Shown one piece after another: positions 34,387 through 43,469 of a DNA stretch of 64,000 nucleotides (the first letter of the stretch is position 1; the number at the start of each line of letters is the position of its first letter). The notes beneath the pieces were generated by a model. That model was not told where the DNA came from and searched no databases. It saw nothing but the letters and a program-made list of their open reading frames with translations. This stretch comes from Amedibacillus dolichus DSM 3991 (GTDB lineage Bacteria; Bacillota_I; Bacilli_A; Erysipelotrichales; Erysipelotrichaceae). The position numbers and the translations under genes are program-made. The stretch is taken from assembly GCF_000154285.1 (NCBI RefSeq), contig NZ_DS483474.1, positions 248,001-312,000 of the forward strand, written 5' to 3'.

Positions 34387-35362
34387 ATGAAAGTTAATGC
34401 CGTAAATAATGTATTAGGTGCAGCAATCAAGCAGCAAGCGGATCGAAAAGCATACGATCGCTATTGTAAGAAGCTATTATCAAACAAACAAATACTTGCC
34501 TATTTTTTTAAAGAGTATGTGGAGGAATTTAGTGATATTCCTTTAAAAGATATAGCAAAGTATTTGGGAAATCCAAATCAAGAATATGTCGAAAATCTTA
34601 ATCTCGAGGACGAGAGCATTTTAGGTTCTGTAATTCGCTTTGATACTTTATTTGAAGTAAGAATGCCAAAAAGCAAGCGATTGGAATTGTTTAATATCGA
34701 AGCACAGATGAGTGATTATCCCCGGATATCCGATATTGAAAAGAGCGCTCTACTATTGTAGTCGTTTGATTGATCGACAATTGCATCATACAGCAGGAGG
34801 ATATGATAGTCTGATCAAAGTAAATTCTATATGGCTGATGTATGGCTGTGCAAAGTATAAGCAAGGCGCGGTGAATAGCTATCGAGTAGCGGAGAAGAAA
34901 CTTCAAAGAGCATTAAGACATTGCCGCGATACGTATGATTTAAGCAATATTCTGTTGATTTATACAAATGAAGAATACGATGAGAATAATACCGATTTTC
35001 AGAATTTAATTGTAGTATTATTTACGAATCAGCTAAGTGCAGAAAAGAAAATAGAGATATTGAGGAAGCAGTATCATATTGAAGTAACAAAGAAAATGGA
35101 GGAGGATTTAAACGATATGTGTAATATCAGTATGTATCATGAAAGAGTTGGAGAGCAAAGAGGAAAAAGAGAAGGTATAGCGAAAGGAATACAGGTCGGA
35201 GAACTAAAAGCATTGACTACGAGTGTAAAAAGACTGTTAGAGCATCAGCTAAGTATAGAAGAAGCTTTTGCTTTGTTAGGAATAGAAAAAGAAATGCAAA
35301 CTAAGATACGTAAACAATTAACAACTGCATATATAAAGGAAATGAAAAGCAATCGTTCTTAA
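34387..35362 (+). pseudogene. Rpn-family nuclease/transposase-like gene broken by a one-base insertion
   Basis: The first frame gives 125 residues ending NIEAQMSDYP and then nonsense and a stop. The neighbouring frame then reads GYPILKRALYYCSRLI and runs on to 35362. In intact Rpn (PD-(D/E)XK) proteins a NIEAQ-type strand is followed at once by PGYP-type residues and an R-x-x-YYCSRxI helix. The join lies at four C (34720-34723); removing one C restores one continuous protein of about 325 residues. The C-terminus has the usual basic helix (GEQRGKREGIAKG). Rpn proteins promote recombination or act in phage defence. A sequencing slip is possible. Confidence 0.82.
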
Positions 35363-35422
35363 ATGAAATTCACATGTTTTTAGCCTATCAACAACGTGTT
35401 ATAATGAATCTAGGTGATGGAT

Positions 35423-36121
35423 ATGAACTTAGATATTGATAAGATTTTATATGCGGATATGCAAAATGCTCTGCGTCATCAAGCGGTAATTTTATATGAA
35501 GATGAACGAAGTCTGCTTTTACAAGATATTTCTTCCAGATTGACGTATTGCACAGCTTTAGATGCAGAAGCTGCCGCAAACATGATTGGGCACATTAAGG
35601 ATTTTGATATTCTCGTGTCGCATGATGAATATTGTAATCAAGCTATTCAGCAACGTTTTCACATTACCTATGAAAATTGTTGTTACCATTGTGTCTATAT
35701 TGGGCATAAGCGTTTTTTTGTTGATTTGCCAGCAGGCTTTCACTTTGCTTTTGTAGATGAGCGCTATATGGAAGATGTGATAGCACTATACCGTAAAGAA
35801 ATGCCTGAATTAGCGAATGCCGCATATATGCGAAAAGCGATGGACTATGGCTTAATTGGAGTATTTCATGGAGATGAGCTTGCCGGATTTATGGGAGTTC
35901 ATGAAGGTGGCAGTGGTTCTATGGGAATGTTGGAGGTGAAGGACTGTTACAAGCGAAAAGGGTTAGGCTCTGCCTTAGAAAAAGCGGTTATCAATATGCA
36001 GTTGGAAAGAGGGAAGATTCCGTATGGTGAAATCTTTATAGATAATACGGCTTCTTTAAAGCTTCAAGAACATGTAGGTTTAACCATCGGTGATAGGCTT
36101 ACCTATTGGTTCTATAAATAA
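35423..36121 (+). CDS. GNAT-family N-acetyltransferase
   Basis: A 232-residue protein with a GNAT domain in its second half: the acetyl-CoA-binding stretch GMLEVKDCYKRKGLGSALEKA near 171-191, followed by the helix and strand that end the fold (GEIFIDNTASLKLQEHVGLT). The first half is a helical domain of its own, possibly for substrate choice. Acceptor unknown. Starts at GTG 35414, ATG 35417 and ATG 35423 are all possible; I prefer 35423 because AGGTGA then has normal spacing. Confidence 0.8.
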   Translation: MNLDIDKILYADMQNALRHQAVILYEDERSLLLQDISSRLTYCTALDAEAAANMIGHIKDFDILVSHDEYCNQAIQQRFHITYENCCYHCVYIGHKRFFVDLPAGFHFAFVDERYMEDVIALYRKEMPELANAAYMRKAMDYGLIGVFHGDELAGFMGVHEGGSGSMGMLEVKDCYKRKGLGSALEKAVINMQLERGKIPYGEIFIDNTASLKLQEHVGLTIGDRLTYWFYK

Positions 36122-36140
36122 AAGACCTCTATGGTCTTTC
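36120..36140. terminator. Short bidirectional terminator between convergent genes
   Basis: AAAGACC (36121-36127) and GGTCTTT (36133-36139) form a seven-pair stem with A runs on one side and T on the other. It separates the acetyltransferase from the patatin gene, which end face to face. Confidence 0.6.
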
Positions 36141-36986
36141 ATTGTTGATAAATTGTAATAAGGCTTCATAGTGATTTGTAGCATCTTGATAGCCTTGCTC
36201 ATACAATGCCCTTAACGCATGCATATTCTTTTCCAAACGACCGATTTCTACCGGCTGACTAGGACGAATAACAAAGACACTGCCTTCTTTTTCCATGAGG
36301 TTGATTTCATCAAGTGTCCGATTGTAATGGATATGACGCTCTTGCATTGCTTTTACGAATTCAGGGTATTTGCGATAAGTGCGTTTGATAATCGGCATCA
36401 GATTATTCTTGCCTTTCCGATACTCTTTTGCCTGTGTTAAGACGATAATGTTTTTTTCATAACCGAGGCTTTGAAAATATTGAATCGGAATGCTGTCGGC
36501 AACTCCACCGTCTAGTAGCTTTTTGCCATTCACCTCTACGATTTTCGATAACAATGGCAAAGAGGCAGAAGCTCGAACGTAGGCAATATCCTTCTTCATA
36601 TCCATGCAGGGTGCATAAACAGCCTTGCCGCTTTCCACATCGGTACAGACAGCATACAGCTTCATGCCACTCTTATGGAAAGTATCATAATCAAATACCT
36701 CCAACTCATTGGGAATAACATTATAAATAAAATCCGCACCGAACAAATCACCGGTTTTGATTAAAGATTGCATGCTCATATAGCGCTTATCATTTAAAAA
36801 CCGCTCATTGATGCGCCAAGCACGTCCCTGCTGTTTTGAGGCATAACTGCATGCATGACAAGCACCGGCACTTACGCCGATTACCCCATCGGTATATAGA
36901 TTATGCTCCATAAAATAGTCAAGCACACCCATGGTATAAACTCCACGCATACCTCCGCCTTCCAATACCAAACCTAATTTACTCAT
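36129..36986 (-). CDS. Patatin-like phospholipase
   Basis: A 285-residue serine lipid hydrolase of the bacterial patatin group (RssA/YjjU-like). The oxyanion motif GGGMRG is near residue 10-15, the nucleophile is in GVSAG near 37-41, and the catalytic Asp is in DGGVADS near 159. The serine-aspartate dyad is therefore complete. It probably cleaves acyl groups from phospholipids at the cytoplasmic membrane. It is a single gene without obvious partners. Confidence 0.88.
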   Translation of the reverse strand: MSKLGLVLEGGGMRGVYTMGVLDYFMEHNLYTDGVIGVSAGACHACSYASKQQGRAWRINERFLNDKRYMSMQSLIKTGDLFGADFIYNVIPNELEVFDYDTFHKSGMKLYAVCTDVESGKAVYAPCMDMKKDIAYVRASASLPLLSKIVEVNGKKLLDGGVADSIPIQYFQSLGYEKNIIVLTQAKEYRKGKNNLMPIIKRTYRKYPEFVKAMQERHIHYNRTLDEINLMEKEGSVFVIRPSQPVEIGRLEKNMHALRALYEQGYQDATNHYEALLQFINNERP

Positions 36987-37152
36987 TCCTTACACTTCCT
37001 TTGCGACTATCATTATAGCATAAAGCAACGTGGCTGACAGATGTGTAAAAACGAAATATTTTCTTAAATTTTAGGATATGCAAAGGATATGTTTGTAAAA
37101 CGAGTCTATAAGTGATAAAATGTGCATATACACAAGAAAGGAGCAAACAATC

Positions 37153-37476
37153 ATGAAACTAATTTTAGCGATTATGTCCAATGACGACAGTCCGGCAGTT
37201 TCCAGTGCTTTAACAAAAGAAAACTATCAGGTAACCCGTTTAGCAACAACCGGAGGCTTCTTGCGTGCAGGAAATACAACTCTGATCGTCGGTACAGATG
37301 ATGATAAAATCGAAAGAGCAATCGAAGTCATTGGTGAATATAGCAGACGCCGTACGGAAGTTGTGCCTAGTACTGCCTCTTATGATATCGGGCGCTACGC
37401 TTCTTTCCCAGTTGAAGTTCAGGTTGGGGGAGCTACGATTTTTGTAATTGATGTGGAACAATTTATTAAGCTATAA
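37153..37476 (+). CDS. darA: Cyclic-di-AMP receptor DarA/PII-like protein
   Basis: A 107-residue PII-like protein (YaaQ/DarA family) that binds c-di-AMP as a trimer. The opening MKLILAIMSNDDSPAV, the loop GGFLRAGNTTLIVGT near 35-49 and the ending GGATIFVIDVEQF match the family well. The ATG at 37153 follows AAAGGAG; an in-frame codon at 37120 lies farther from any ribosome site. In Bacillus the gene sits near tmk and holB, but here it stands alone with its own terminator. Confidence 0.92.
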   Translation: MKLILAIMSNDDSPAVSSALTKENYQVTRLATTGGFLRAGNTTLIVGTDDDKIERAIEVIGEYSRRRTEVVPSTASYDIGRYASFPVEVQVGGATIFVIDVEQFIKL

Positions 37477-37485
37477 TGATAAACG

Positions 37486-37516
37486 AACAGGGTGAAAAAA
37501 AGCCCTGTTTTCTTTT
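37486..37516 (+). terminator. Terminator of the c-di-AMP receptor gene
   Basis: AACAGGG (37486-37492) and CCCTGTT (37503-37509) form a seven-pair stem followed by TTCTTTT. Confidence 0.75.
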
Positions 37517-37531
37517 GGGAAAACAGAGCGA

Positions 37532-38593
37532 TTACACATGCAGAATACTTTTGCCGTTGATGATAACCTCACAGATACGCAAGTCATGATCTAAAACGAC
37601 CAAATCAATTTTCTTTCCTAATCCGATCTCATAAGAATAGGATTTCAACATCTTTGCGGCATTGCCGCTGCACATTTGCAAACAGTCAGCCAAGTCAAAC
37701 ATTTCCTCACGATATAAGAAACGAAAGATATCCAGCATATCACAACTGGTATCACTATATCCTTCTTCTCCCTTTTCATAACCGCATTGCTTACGACCAT
37801 CACTGATGGCATTGATACGTTTACAGCCTAATAACGGAATAAGCCATTTTAACATTTTATGTTGAATATGCTTACGATCCATAATAATTTCGCAGCAGCA
37901 ATCGGATAAGAATACAGCGTCCATCATTGTTTCCTTATGGTGATCAATGAAAGGCATCGTATTGCATAAATGAGTGATTCTTGTTGCGCCGTTTTCAAAT
38001 GCCTCCATGGTAGTATCAAAGCTGGCATTGGTATGTCCTAAAGAAACCTGCACACCATACAGATGCAGCAAAGAGATTGCCTCCATGGCATTGGGAATAT
38101 CCGGTGAAATGGTCATAATGCATATATCATCATGATAGTTTGAAAGAAAACCGTCCAGCTCACTGAGATTGATTTCACAAAGCTGATCTTTTTCCTGTGC
38201 ACCACAGCAATCGGGATTGAGGAAAGGACCTTCCATGTGGATACCACAATATGCAGCTCCCTTGATATCATTTTCAAATACCGCATGATAGCCTTCGATG
38301 ATGGCAGCATATTCCGCTAAAGAGCGGGCAGATATGGTCGGACAAAAGGCTGTGATTCCTCGTTTCGCATATTCCAAAGCCAACTGCTTTAGGTTTTCCG
38401 GTTGGATATTATCACAATCATGTCCACGAAAGCCATGGGTATGTAAATCAATAAAGCCGGGAATTGCCAAATAGCTATTGGCATGTGGTGTTTTATAATC
38501 AATACGCTCCACAAAACCGTTTTCTAGGTGCAAATCACCGAAAACAAGCGTACCATCTTGAATGAATTTTACATTTTCGATTATTTTTTTCAT
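37532..38593 (-). CDS. nagA: N-acetylglucosamine-6-phosphate deacetylase
   Basis: A 353-residue amidohydrolase that removes acetate from GlcNAc-6-phosphate. The metal motif DLHTHGFRG is near residue 49-57; HMEGPFLNP near 119 carries the metal-binding Glu; LGHTNAS near 191 and HLCNTM near 212 complete the set, and an Asp is kept in ISDGRK near 263. It is somewhat shorter than the usual 380 residues. nagB is not adjacent, so it stands as a single gene on the reverse strand. Confidence 0.88.
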   Translation of the reverse strand: MKKIIENVKFIQDGTLVFGDLHLENGFVERIDYKTPHANSYLAIPGFIDLHTHGFRGHDCDNIQPENLKQLALEYAKRGITAFCPTISARSLAEYAAIIEGYHAVFENDIKGAAYCGIHMEGPFLNPDCCGAQEKDQLCEINLSELDGFLSNYHDDICIMTISPDIPNAMEAISLLHLYGVQVSLGHTNASFDTTMEAFENGATRITHLCNTMPFIDHHKETMMDAVFLSDCCCEIIMDRKHIQHKMLKWLIPLLGCKRINAISDGRKQCGYEKGEEGYSDTSCDMLDIFRFLYREEMFDLADCLQMCSGNAAKMLKSYSYEIGLGKKIDLVVLDHDLRICEVIINGKSILHV

Positions 38594-38710
38594 TGCAACA
38601 CTTCCTTAATACTACCATTGTATTGCATATCATATCCTTTGACAAGCAGGACTTGCCACTATTCTTGAAAAGATGAATGTATGATAAAATGATAAGAGAG
38701 GGTGTTTCGT

Positions 38711-39964
38711 ATGCTAAGTGATGGATATAAAGAAAAGTGCAACATTCTAATACCTTACTATCGAAAACAAAGACTGTATGCTACAAATGAGGGAAAGTGG
38801 CAGAAACAATGGTTTTATAGTGATCCTACAACCAATACGCCGATATGCTCCACAAGAACCTATTGCTCATTGGAAATGCAAAAGGGTATTTTTCAAGATG
38901 AAATTTATATTTTTGCAGCAAGTAAGCTAGATAAGATTGCAGAAGAAAAACAGGATTGGGAAGAAATGCTAACCAAAGAAAGCACTTTATTGATAGATGC
39001 CATGAATCGCAAGCAGGATCAAGAAAGCGCAGATATCATTGAACGAATGCTATCGACAATGCAAAATGCAAAGAACTATTTTTACTACGGAGAGATTGCT
39101 TATTTACTGCAATCCCTAAAAGTTTTTCTGACAGATCGTAAATTTGTATCGGAAAGCGAGTACGATAACTTAAATGAGATCAGCGCTATTTTTAAAAATG
39201 AGCTGTATGATCTTTGCATTTATTATCTGTATGTTTATGCAAGCTTTCATGAAGATGAAAAGTTAGAATATGTACTTCATAACTATGACTATGCACATTC
39301 TAAGCTGATTGCAAATCAACGGTTTTCAGTGGATCTTTTAGAAAGAGAAAAAAGATATCTTGAAGCACAAAATGCACTTGAGAATATTTTAGAAAACATT
39401 GTTGATGAAAGGTATAATTTTCAGAAGCTATTTGTTTACTCAAATTTAGCAACACTTTTTGTACGCTTTGATAAACATATCGCACGTCAGTATTGTAGAA
39501 ATATAATGGATTTAATTAAAACTATCGACTTATCACAAGGGCAGAATTATACATTTTATTTAACTTTAGCTGATTTATATTTACTCATGGAAGATTATAC
39601 GCAAAGCATAGAACTGTATCAAAAAGCATTGACATACAGTAAAACCAATCTTATTCGTATATACAGCTGTTTGTGTTTCTTATATAAAATTCAAAATTTT
39701 GAGATTCCATTAGAGTATTATTCTAGCGAAGAACATGAAAAAGGAGATAAGGTGGATTGGTTGTTGTATTCCTATTTTAAGGATTATCAAAATCAAGAAG
39801 AAAGCAAAGCGATTGATTATCTTTTAAAAAGCGTTCTTCCGATTCTTACGCATAACGATATCCTATATTATGAGATCGTAGAAAAAATCATCGTTGATTA
39901 TTGCAAGCGAAGAAAGGCATATAAGCCGATGTATTTACTTCATGAAATGAAAAAAACTTCATAA
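38711..39964 (+). CDS. Hypothetical protein with TPR-like helical repeats
   Basis: A 417-residue soluble, almost entirely helical protein. Residues of about 190-330 show the spacing of TPR-type helix pairs (for example YFYYGEIAYLLQSL, FYLTLADLYLLMEDYTQSIELYQKAL). The first 60 residues, with WFYSDPTTNTPICSTRTYC, are unlike a TPR and may bind a partner. I recognise no family and no enzyme motif. The start at 38711 follows GAGAGGG; a GTG at 38702 is in frame. It lies 108 bases before the peptide gene on the same strand. Confidence 0.65.
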   Translation: MLSDGYKEKCNILIPYYRKQRLYATNEGKWQKQWFYSDPTTNTPICSTRTYCSLEMQKGIFQDEIYIFAASKLDKIAEEKQDWEEMLTKESTLLIDAMNRKQDQESADIIERMLSTMQNAKNYFYYGEIAYLLQSLKVFLTDRKFVSESEYDNLNEISAIFKNELYDLCIYYLYVYASFHEDEKLEYVLHNYDYAHSKLIANQRFSVDLLEREKRYLEAQNALENILENIVDERYNFQKLFVYSNLATLFVRFDKHIARQYCRNIMDLIKTIDLSQGQNYTFYLTLADLYLLMEDYTQSIELYQKALTYSKTNLIRIYSCLCFLYKIQNFEIPLEYYSSEEHEKGDKVDWLLYSYFKDYQNQEESKAIDYLLKSVLPILTHNDILYYEIVEKIIVDYCKRRKAYKPMYLLHEMKKTS

Positions 39965-40017
39965 AAACGGAAATGATTTTAAAAAAATTGTATCTTTTTT
40001 CATTCTCCTCCAATCTA

Positions 40018-40045
40018 TTGAAAAAACTATAAGTTAGGTTATAGT
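40018..40045 (+). promoter_or_regulatory. Probable promoter of the small peptide gene
   Basis: TTGAAA (40018-40023), a 16-base spacer and TATAGT (40040-40045) fit a sigma-A promoter whose spacer and -10 box are covered by a perfect inverted repeat. Confidence 0.5.
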
Positions 40046-40046
40046 T
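40025..40046 (+). repeat. Perfect inverted repeat over the peptide promoter
   Basis: AACTATAA (40025-40032) and TTATAGTT (40039-40046) are exact reverse complements around GTTAGG. It could be an operator or an RNA hairpin; its position over the -10 box favours an operator. Confidence 0.55.
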
Positions 40047-40071
40047 TTAGTAAAGAATTGGAGGTTTTTTT

Positions 40072-40209
40072 ATGAAGAAGTATGTTAAAAGTTTAATTAT
40101 AATTTTACCTATTATGGGTATGGCACTATGTTATTGTGCCAAATGTGGAAGCGACCATTCACATACAATAGATTGTAATGATGAAATTATTTTATATGGT
40201 GGTAAGTGA
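40072..40209 (+). CDS. Small cysteine-rich peptide, possible exported peptide or bacteriocin precursor
   Basis: A 45-residue ORF behind a GGAGG site. It has a basic start (MKKYVK), a hydrophobic stretch at about 8-19 and then four cysteines (20, 22, 25, 35) and two histidines (29, 31) in CYCAKCGSDHSH, ending in ILYGGK. The layout fits a signal-like segment followed by a small Cys-rich mature part; a lipoprotein-like Cys20 is conceivable but the lipobox is poor. Four ABC-transporter genes follow. No modification enzyme is near. Function is unproven. Confidence 0.5.
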   Translation: MKKYVKSLIIILPIMGMALCYCAKCGSDHSHTIDCNDEIILYGGK

Positions 40210-40236
40210 AAGAACAATATATGGGAGGGTTAATAA

Positions 40237-40284
40237 ATGAATAATAAAATGTGCTACGTATATAAAACCCGTAAACATGCTTAA
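40237..40284 (+). CDS. Possible 15-residue peptide
   Basis: An ORF of 15 codons (MNNKMCYVYKTRKHA) follows GGGAGGG with good spacing and ends just inside a terminator stem. It may be a tiny peptide or a leader that affects the terminator at 40283. Nothing else supports it. Confidence 0.25.
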   Translation: MNNKMCYVYKTRKHA

Positions 40285-40303
40285 GAGATCTATGTCTCTT
40301 TTT
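40283..40303 (+). terminator. Terminator between peptide genes and ABC operon
   Basis: AAGAGA (40283-40288) and TCTCTT (40295-40300) form a six-pair stem with T following. A TATAAT at 40339-40344 can restart transcription for the ABC genes. Confidence 0.55.
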
Positions 40304-40372
40304 CACAATATAATACTATAGTATATCATAAAATAGATTATAATGAGTGTATAGAGAGGAGGGGGACATTTA

Positions 40373-41722
40373 ATGAAAAAAATAAACAAAAGGGAAATAA
40401 TAATTATGATTTTTATATTTTTGATATTCCTATCTTTTTGTTATTCATTTGTTGGTAGAGAAGAGGAAACTATTGCGAATGAGCGATTTACAATGTTGAA
40501 TTATGATTTAATGATGCCTGATTTGCATTATGCAGAAGAGACTATGTCAGTAGAAGATAAATGGAAGATAGAAGAATCGTTAGCTGAATTTGATAAGATT
40601 TACAAGCAAGCGAATGAGGCGCTAACAAAAAGGAATTATAAAGAATATAATTTGAATGCGACAAAATTATGTTTACTACACTCGCTGTATGTTTATGAAG
40701 TGTATTATGATCATAAGGAAACGAGTAATGTAGATCATAAATTATATAATGAGCGAAAACAATTGGCAGATTCACTATTTAAAAAAGTAGGATTGAATCA
40801 AGATGATTACTATTTTTTAGTGAAAGATCCTTTATATCATGCACCTAGGATACTTATATGGGAATATCCCGGTATCGTTTTACGGGCATCTTTGTACTAT
40901 GAACAATATGAAAAAGGATTACCCCCTTTATCTTCCGGTTCTTCTGATAGTGCTTCTTCCATAATGCATATTTTGGAAGAATTGATGCCATATTTTTTGA
41001 TTCTTATAGTGGCGATAGTATGTCTTGATATGGTAGATAGTGATCGTAAACAAGGAACATTAAAGTTACTATTAACTCAACCAAAGAAACGCAGTGTATA
41101 TTTGATGAATAAGGGGAAGCTATATGCTAAAAAAACAGCACTGATTATCTTTATACCGCTTGCATTCACTTTTGCATGTATTGGTGTACAAAGTGGATTC
41201 GAAACGCTTTCTTCTCCTGTTCTTGCTTATGAGAGAGGTTTAACTAATTTAAAAAACATAGATAATCATATTGATGATATTCATTATGTATATGGCTATG
41301 ATAAAAAAATATATTTTTCAAATGTTTTAATTAATCCGGATAATCCTGAGGATATGGAACCGCAAGATGAAATGGAATTGATTCCTTTTTGGAAATTATT
41401 ATTAGCGGCATCGGTTTTTACAATACTATTGATATGCTTCTATGTTTCATTAAATTTGTTGTTGCATACATTGATATCGAATCCAATCATTGCAGCATTG
41501 AGCTTTTTGGTTATTGCGGGATTTGGTGTACTTATATCAATGCCTGAAAATGCATGTGCTGTTTATAATGTATTAAATCCGTTTACACATCGAAATCCAA
41601 TTTATGCAATTACAGGATATACAGGTTATTCTTTCTTGTTTGCGGCAATTGTTTTGTTGCTTGCCACATTTTTGGTTAATAGAATAAGTGTGTTTTTCTT
41701 CAAAATAAAGGATATATCGTGA
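40373..41722 (+). CDS. ABC-2-type transporter permease
   Basis: A 449-residue membrane protein with a first helix at about 8-28, a large outside domain (about 30-190) and at least five more helices after 205. A cytoplasmic DSDRKQGTLKLLLTQP segment near 225 is typical of ABC-2 permeases that couple to an ATPase. It resembles the permeases of peptide resistance or bacteriocin immunity systems. A GAGGAGGGGG site precedes the ATG. The next gene starts on its last codons (GTGA). Confidence 0.8.
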   Translation: MKKINKREIIIMIFIFLIFLSFCYSFVGREEETIANERFTMLNYDLMMPDLHYAEETMSVEDKWKIEESLAEFDKIYKQANEALTKRNYKEYNLNATKLCLLHSLYVYEVYYDHKETSNVDHKLYNERKQLADSLFKKVGLNQDDYYFLVKDPLYHAPRILIWEYPGIVLRASLYYEQYEKGLPPLSSGSSDSASSIMHILEELMPYFLILIVAIVCLDMVDSDRKQGTLKLLLTQPKKRSVYLMNKGKLYAKKTALIIFIPLAFTFACIGVQSGFETLSSPVLAYERGLTNLKNIDNHIDDIHYVYGYDKKIYFSNVLINPDNPEDMEPQDEMELIPFWKLLLAASVFTILLICFYVSLNLLLHTLISNPIIAALSFLVIAGFGVLISMPENACAVYNVLNPFTHRNPIYAITGYTGYSFLFAAIVLLLATFLVNRISVFFFKIKDIS

Positions 41723-43452
41723 AAAGGAAGATACGAACGATTTTCTATTGGCTTTCTTATGGAGTTAGAAATAGCAAAAGGTTTTTCTTCCTTAGTATCC
41801 TGGGATTATTGATACAGGTTTGTTTTAATATTTTTGATATTCTATTGTTAAAACTTGTTCTGGATAATTTATTACAGGGCAATTTTGGTAAAATCTTATT
41901 TTTTGTTGGGATATTTATGATGATTACTTTGACATTGCAATTTCTGTTAAATCAGATTATAAATAAAAGTATTCCAATAGAAAAGATCAAACTACAAAAA
42001 GGTTTACTCATGTGTATCTATGAAAAATCACTTGCCAGAAGCTTGAAAAGTTTAGATGATATGAGGGAATATAGTGATTTTTACTTTGTTTTAAATCAAG
42101 GTGTAACCAATGTTTTGAATCTGTATGATCATGTAATTTTACTATTACAACAGTTGCTTACTATGCTTTCATTGATAGGGTTGGTTATTGTTTATGATTT
42201 GTATATTTTAATAATTGCTGTTATTTGTGTCTGCATTCTTTCCTATTTAAATTATTGCTTGTCAAAGGAATACTATAATGCAAATGTAGAAATGGCAGAG
42301 GTAGAACGTGATTTAGATTACATTCATCGAGTCATGTATTTAAAAGAATATGCAAAAGAGTTAAGAATTTATAACTTATTTCTTAAGCTTAAAAAACGTT
42401 TTAATTATCAATATCAAGAAAAAGTAAAAGTTCAAGAAGATACAGGGAAAAAGCAGACAAGATTAAAGACAATGCAGCACTTTGTTCAAATATCTTTTCA
42501 GGGGATTGTAATATTGTTGTTGTCATTTAAAACGATAAGTAAGAAAATAGCAATCAGTGATTTTGTGGTTTTATTTAATAGCATATTGGAAATAGAAAAT
42601 CAGTTAGATGCTATGATACAGCTGATACCCAGAATCTTTGAAAATGAGTTATATTTGGAAAAAATAGATGAATTCCTATATGAAAAAGAAGCAATGATTT
42701 ATGGTAAAGGTAAAGCTGATATTGATAAGATAGTTTTAAAAGATGTATGTTTCAAATATACTACAGCGCATTTAGAGATTTTGCATGATATCAATATGAA
42801 GGTCGAACGGGGAAAAAAGATCGCGATTATCGGAAAGAACGGTGCCGGAAAAAGTACATTAGCAAAGATTTTATGTGGTCTATATACACCGGATTCAGGA
42901 GAGATAAGTGAAAGTCAATCTAGTTTGTTAGCAAATAGTTCTGTTGTCTTTCAAGACTTCTGTATTTATTCTATGAGCATTTTTGATAACATTTGCATAG
43001 AAGAAAGCGGAAAGCGAAGCAGTGATGAAATAAAAGTGTGGGAAGCATTGGAAATGGTTGGATTAGCAGATAAAATTCGTCAAATGCCTAAGAAATTAGA
43101 AACTATTATTGATTCGGAATATGATGAAGCAGGAGTTTTATTATCAGGAGGAGAATTGCAAAAAATTGCTATTGCAAGAGCTTTACTGAAAAAAGCATCT
43201 ATTTTGGTGCTTGATGAGCCGTCAGGCGCATTTGATGTTTTTTCACAAAATGAGTTTTATCATATTTTTGATGAAATAAGTAAAGATAAAATAGTAATTT
43301 TTATAACTCATAAATTGTCTTATTTGAAGTGTATGGATAATATATACGTGATAGATGACGGTTGTATTGTAGAAGAAGGAACACATGATGAGCTGCTTCG
43401 AAGCCAAGGGCTTTACAAAAAAATGTATTTAGCAGAAGGTGAACATAAATAA
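41719..43452 (+). CDS. ABC exporter, fused permease and ATPase, without peptidase domain
   Basis: A 577-residue half-exporter starting at GTG and overlapping the previous stop by four bases. Six membrane helices occupy about 1-290; the ATPase has Walker A GKNGAGKST near 372, signature LSGGELQKIAIARALL near 476 and Walker B ILVLDEPSGAFD near 494. The layout is that of lantibiotic and peptide exporters such as NisT/SpaT, which lack a C39 leader peptidase. The small peptide at 40072 is the obvious candidate cargo, by inference. Confidence 0.83.
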   Translation: MKRKIRTIFYWLSYGVRNSKRFFFLSILGLLIQVCFNIFDILLLKLVLDNLLQGNFGKILFFVGIFMMITLTLQFLLNQIINKSIPIEKIKLQKGLLMCIYEKSLARSLKSLDDMREYSDFYFVLNQGVTNVLNLYDHVILLLQQLLTMLSLIGLVIVYDLYILIIAVICVCILSYLNYCLSKEYYNANVEMAEVERDLDYIHRVMYLKEYAKELRIYNLFLKLKKRFNYQYQEKVKVQEDTGKKQTRLKTMQHFVQISFQGIVILLLSFKTISKKIAISDFVVLFNSILEIENQLDAMIQLIPRIFENELYLEKIDEFLYEKEAMIYGKGKADIDKIVLKDVCFKYTTAHLEILHDINMKVERGKKIAIIGKNGAGKSTLAKILCGLYTPDSGEISESQSSLLANSSVVFQDFCIYSMSIFDNICIEESGKRSSDEIKVWEALEMVGLADKIRQMPKKLETIIDSEYDEAGVLLSGGELQKIAIARALLKKASILVLDEPSGAFDVFSQNEFYHIFDEISKDKIVIFITHKLSYLKCMDNIYVIDDGCIVEEGTHDELLRSQGLYKKMYLAEGEHK

Positions 43453-43469
43453 AGGATAGGGAGGATATC

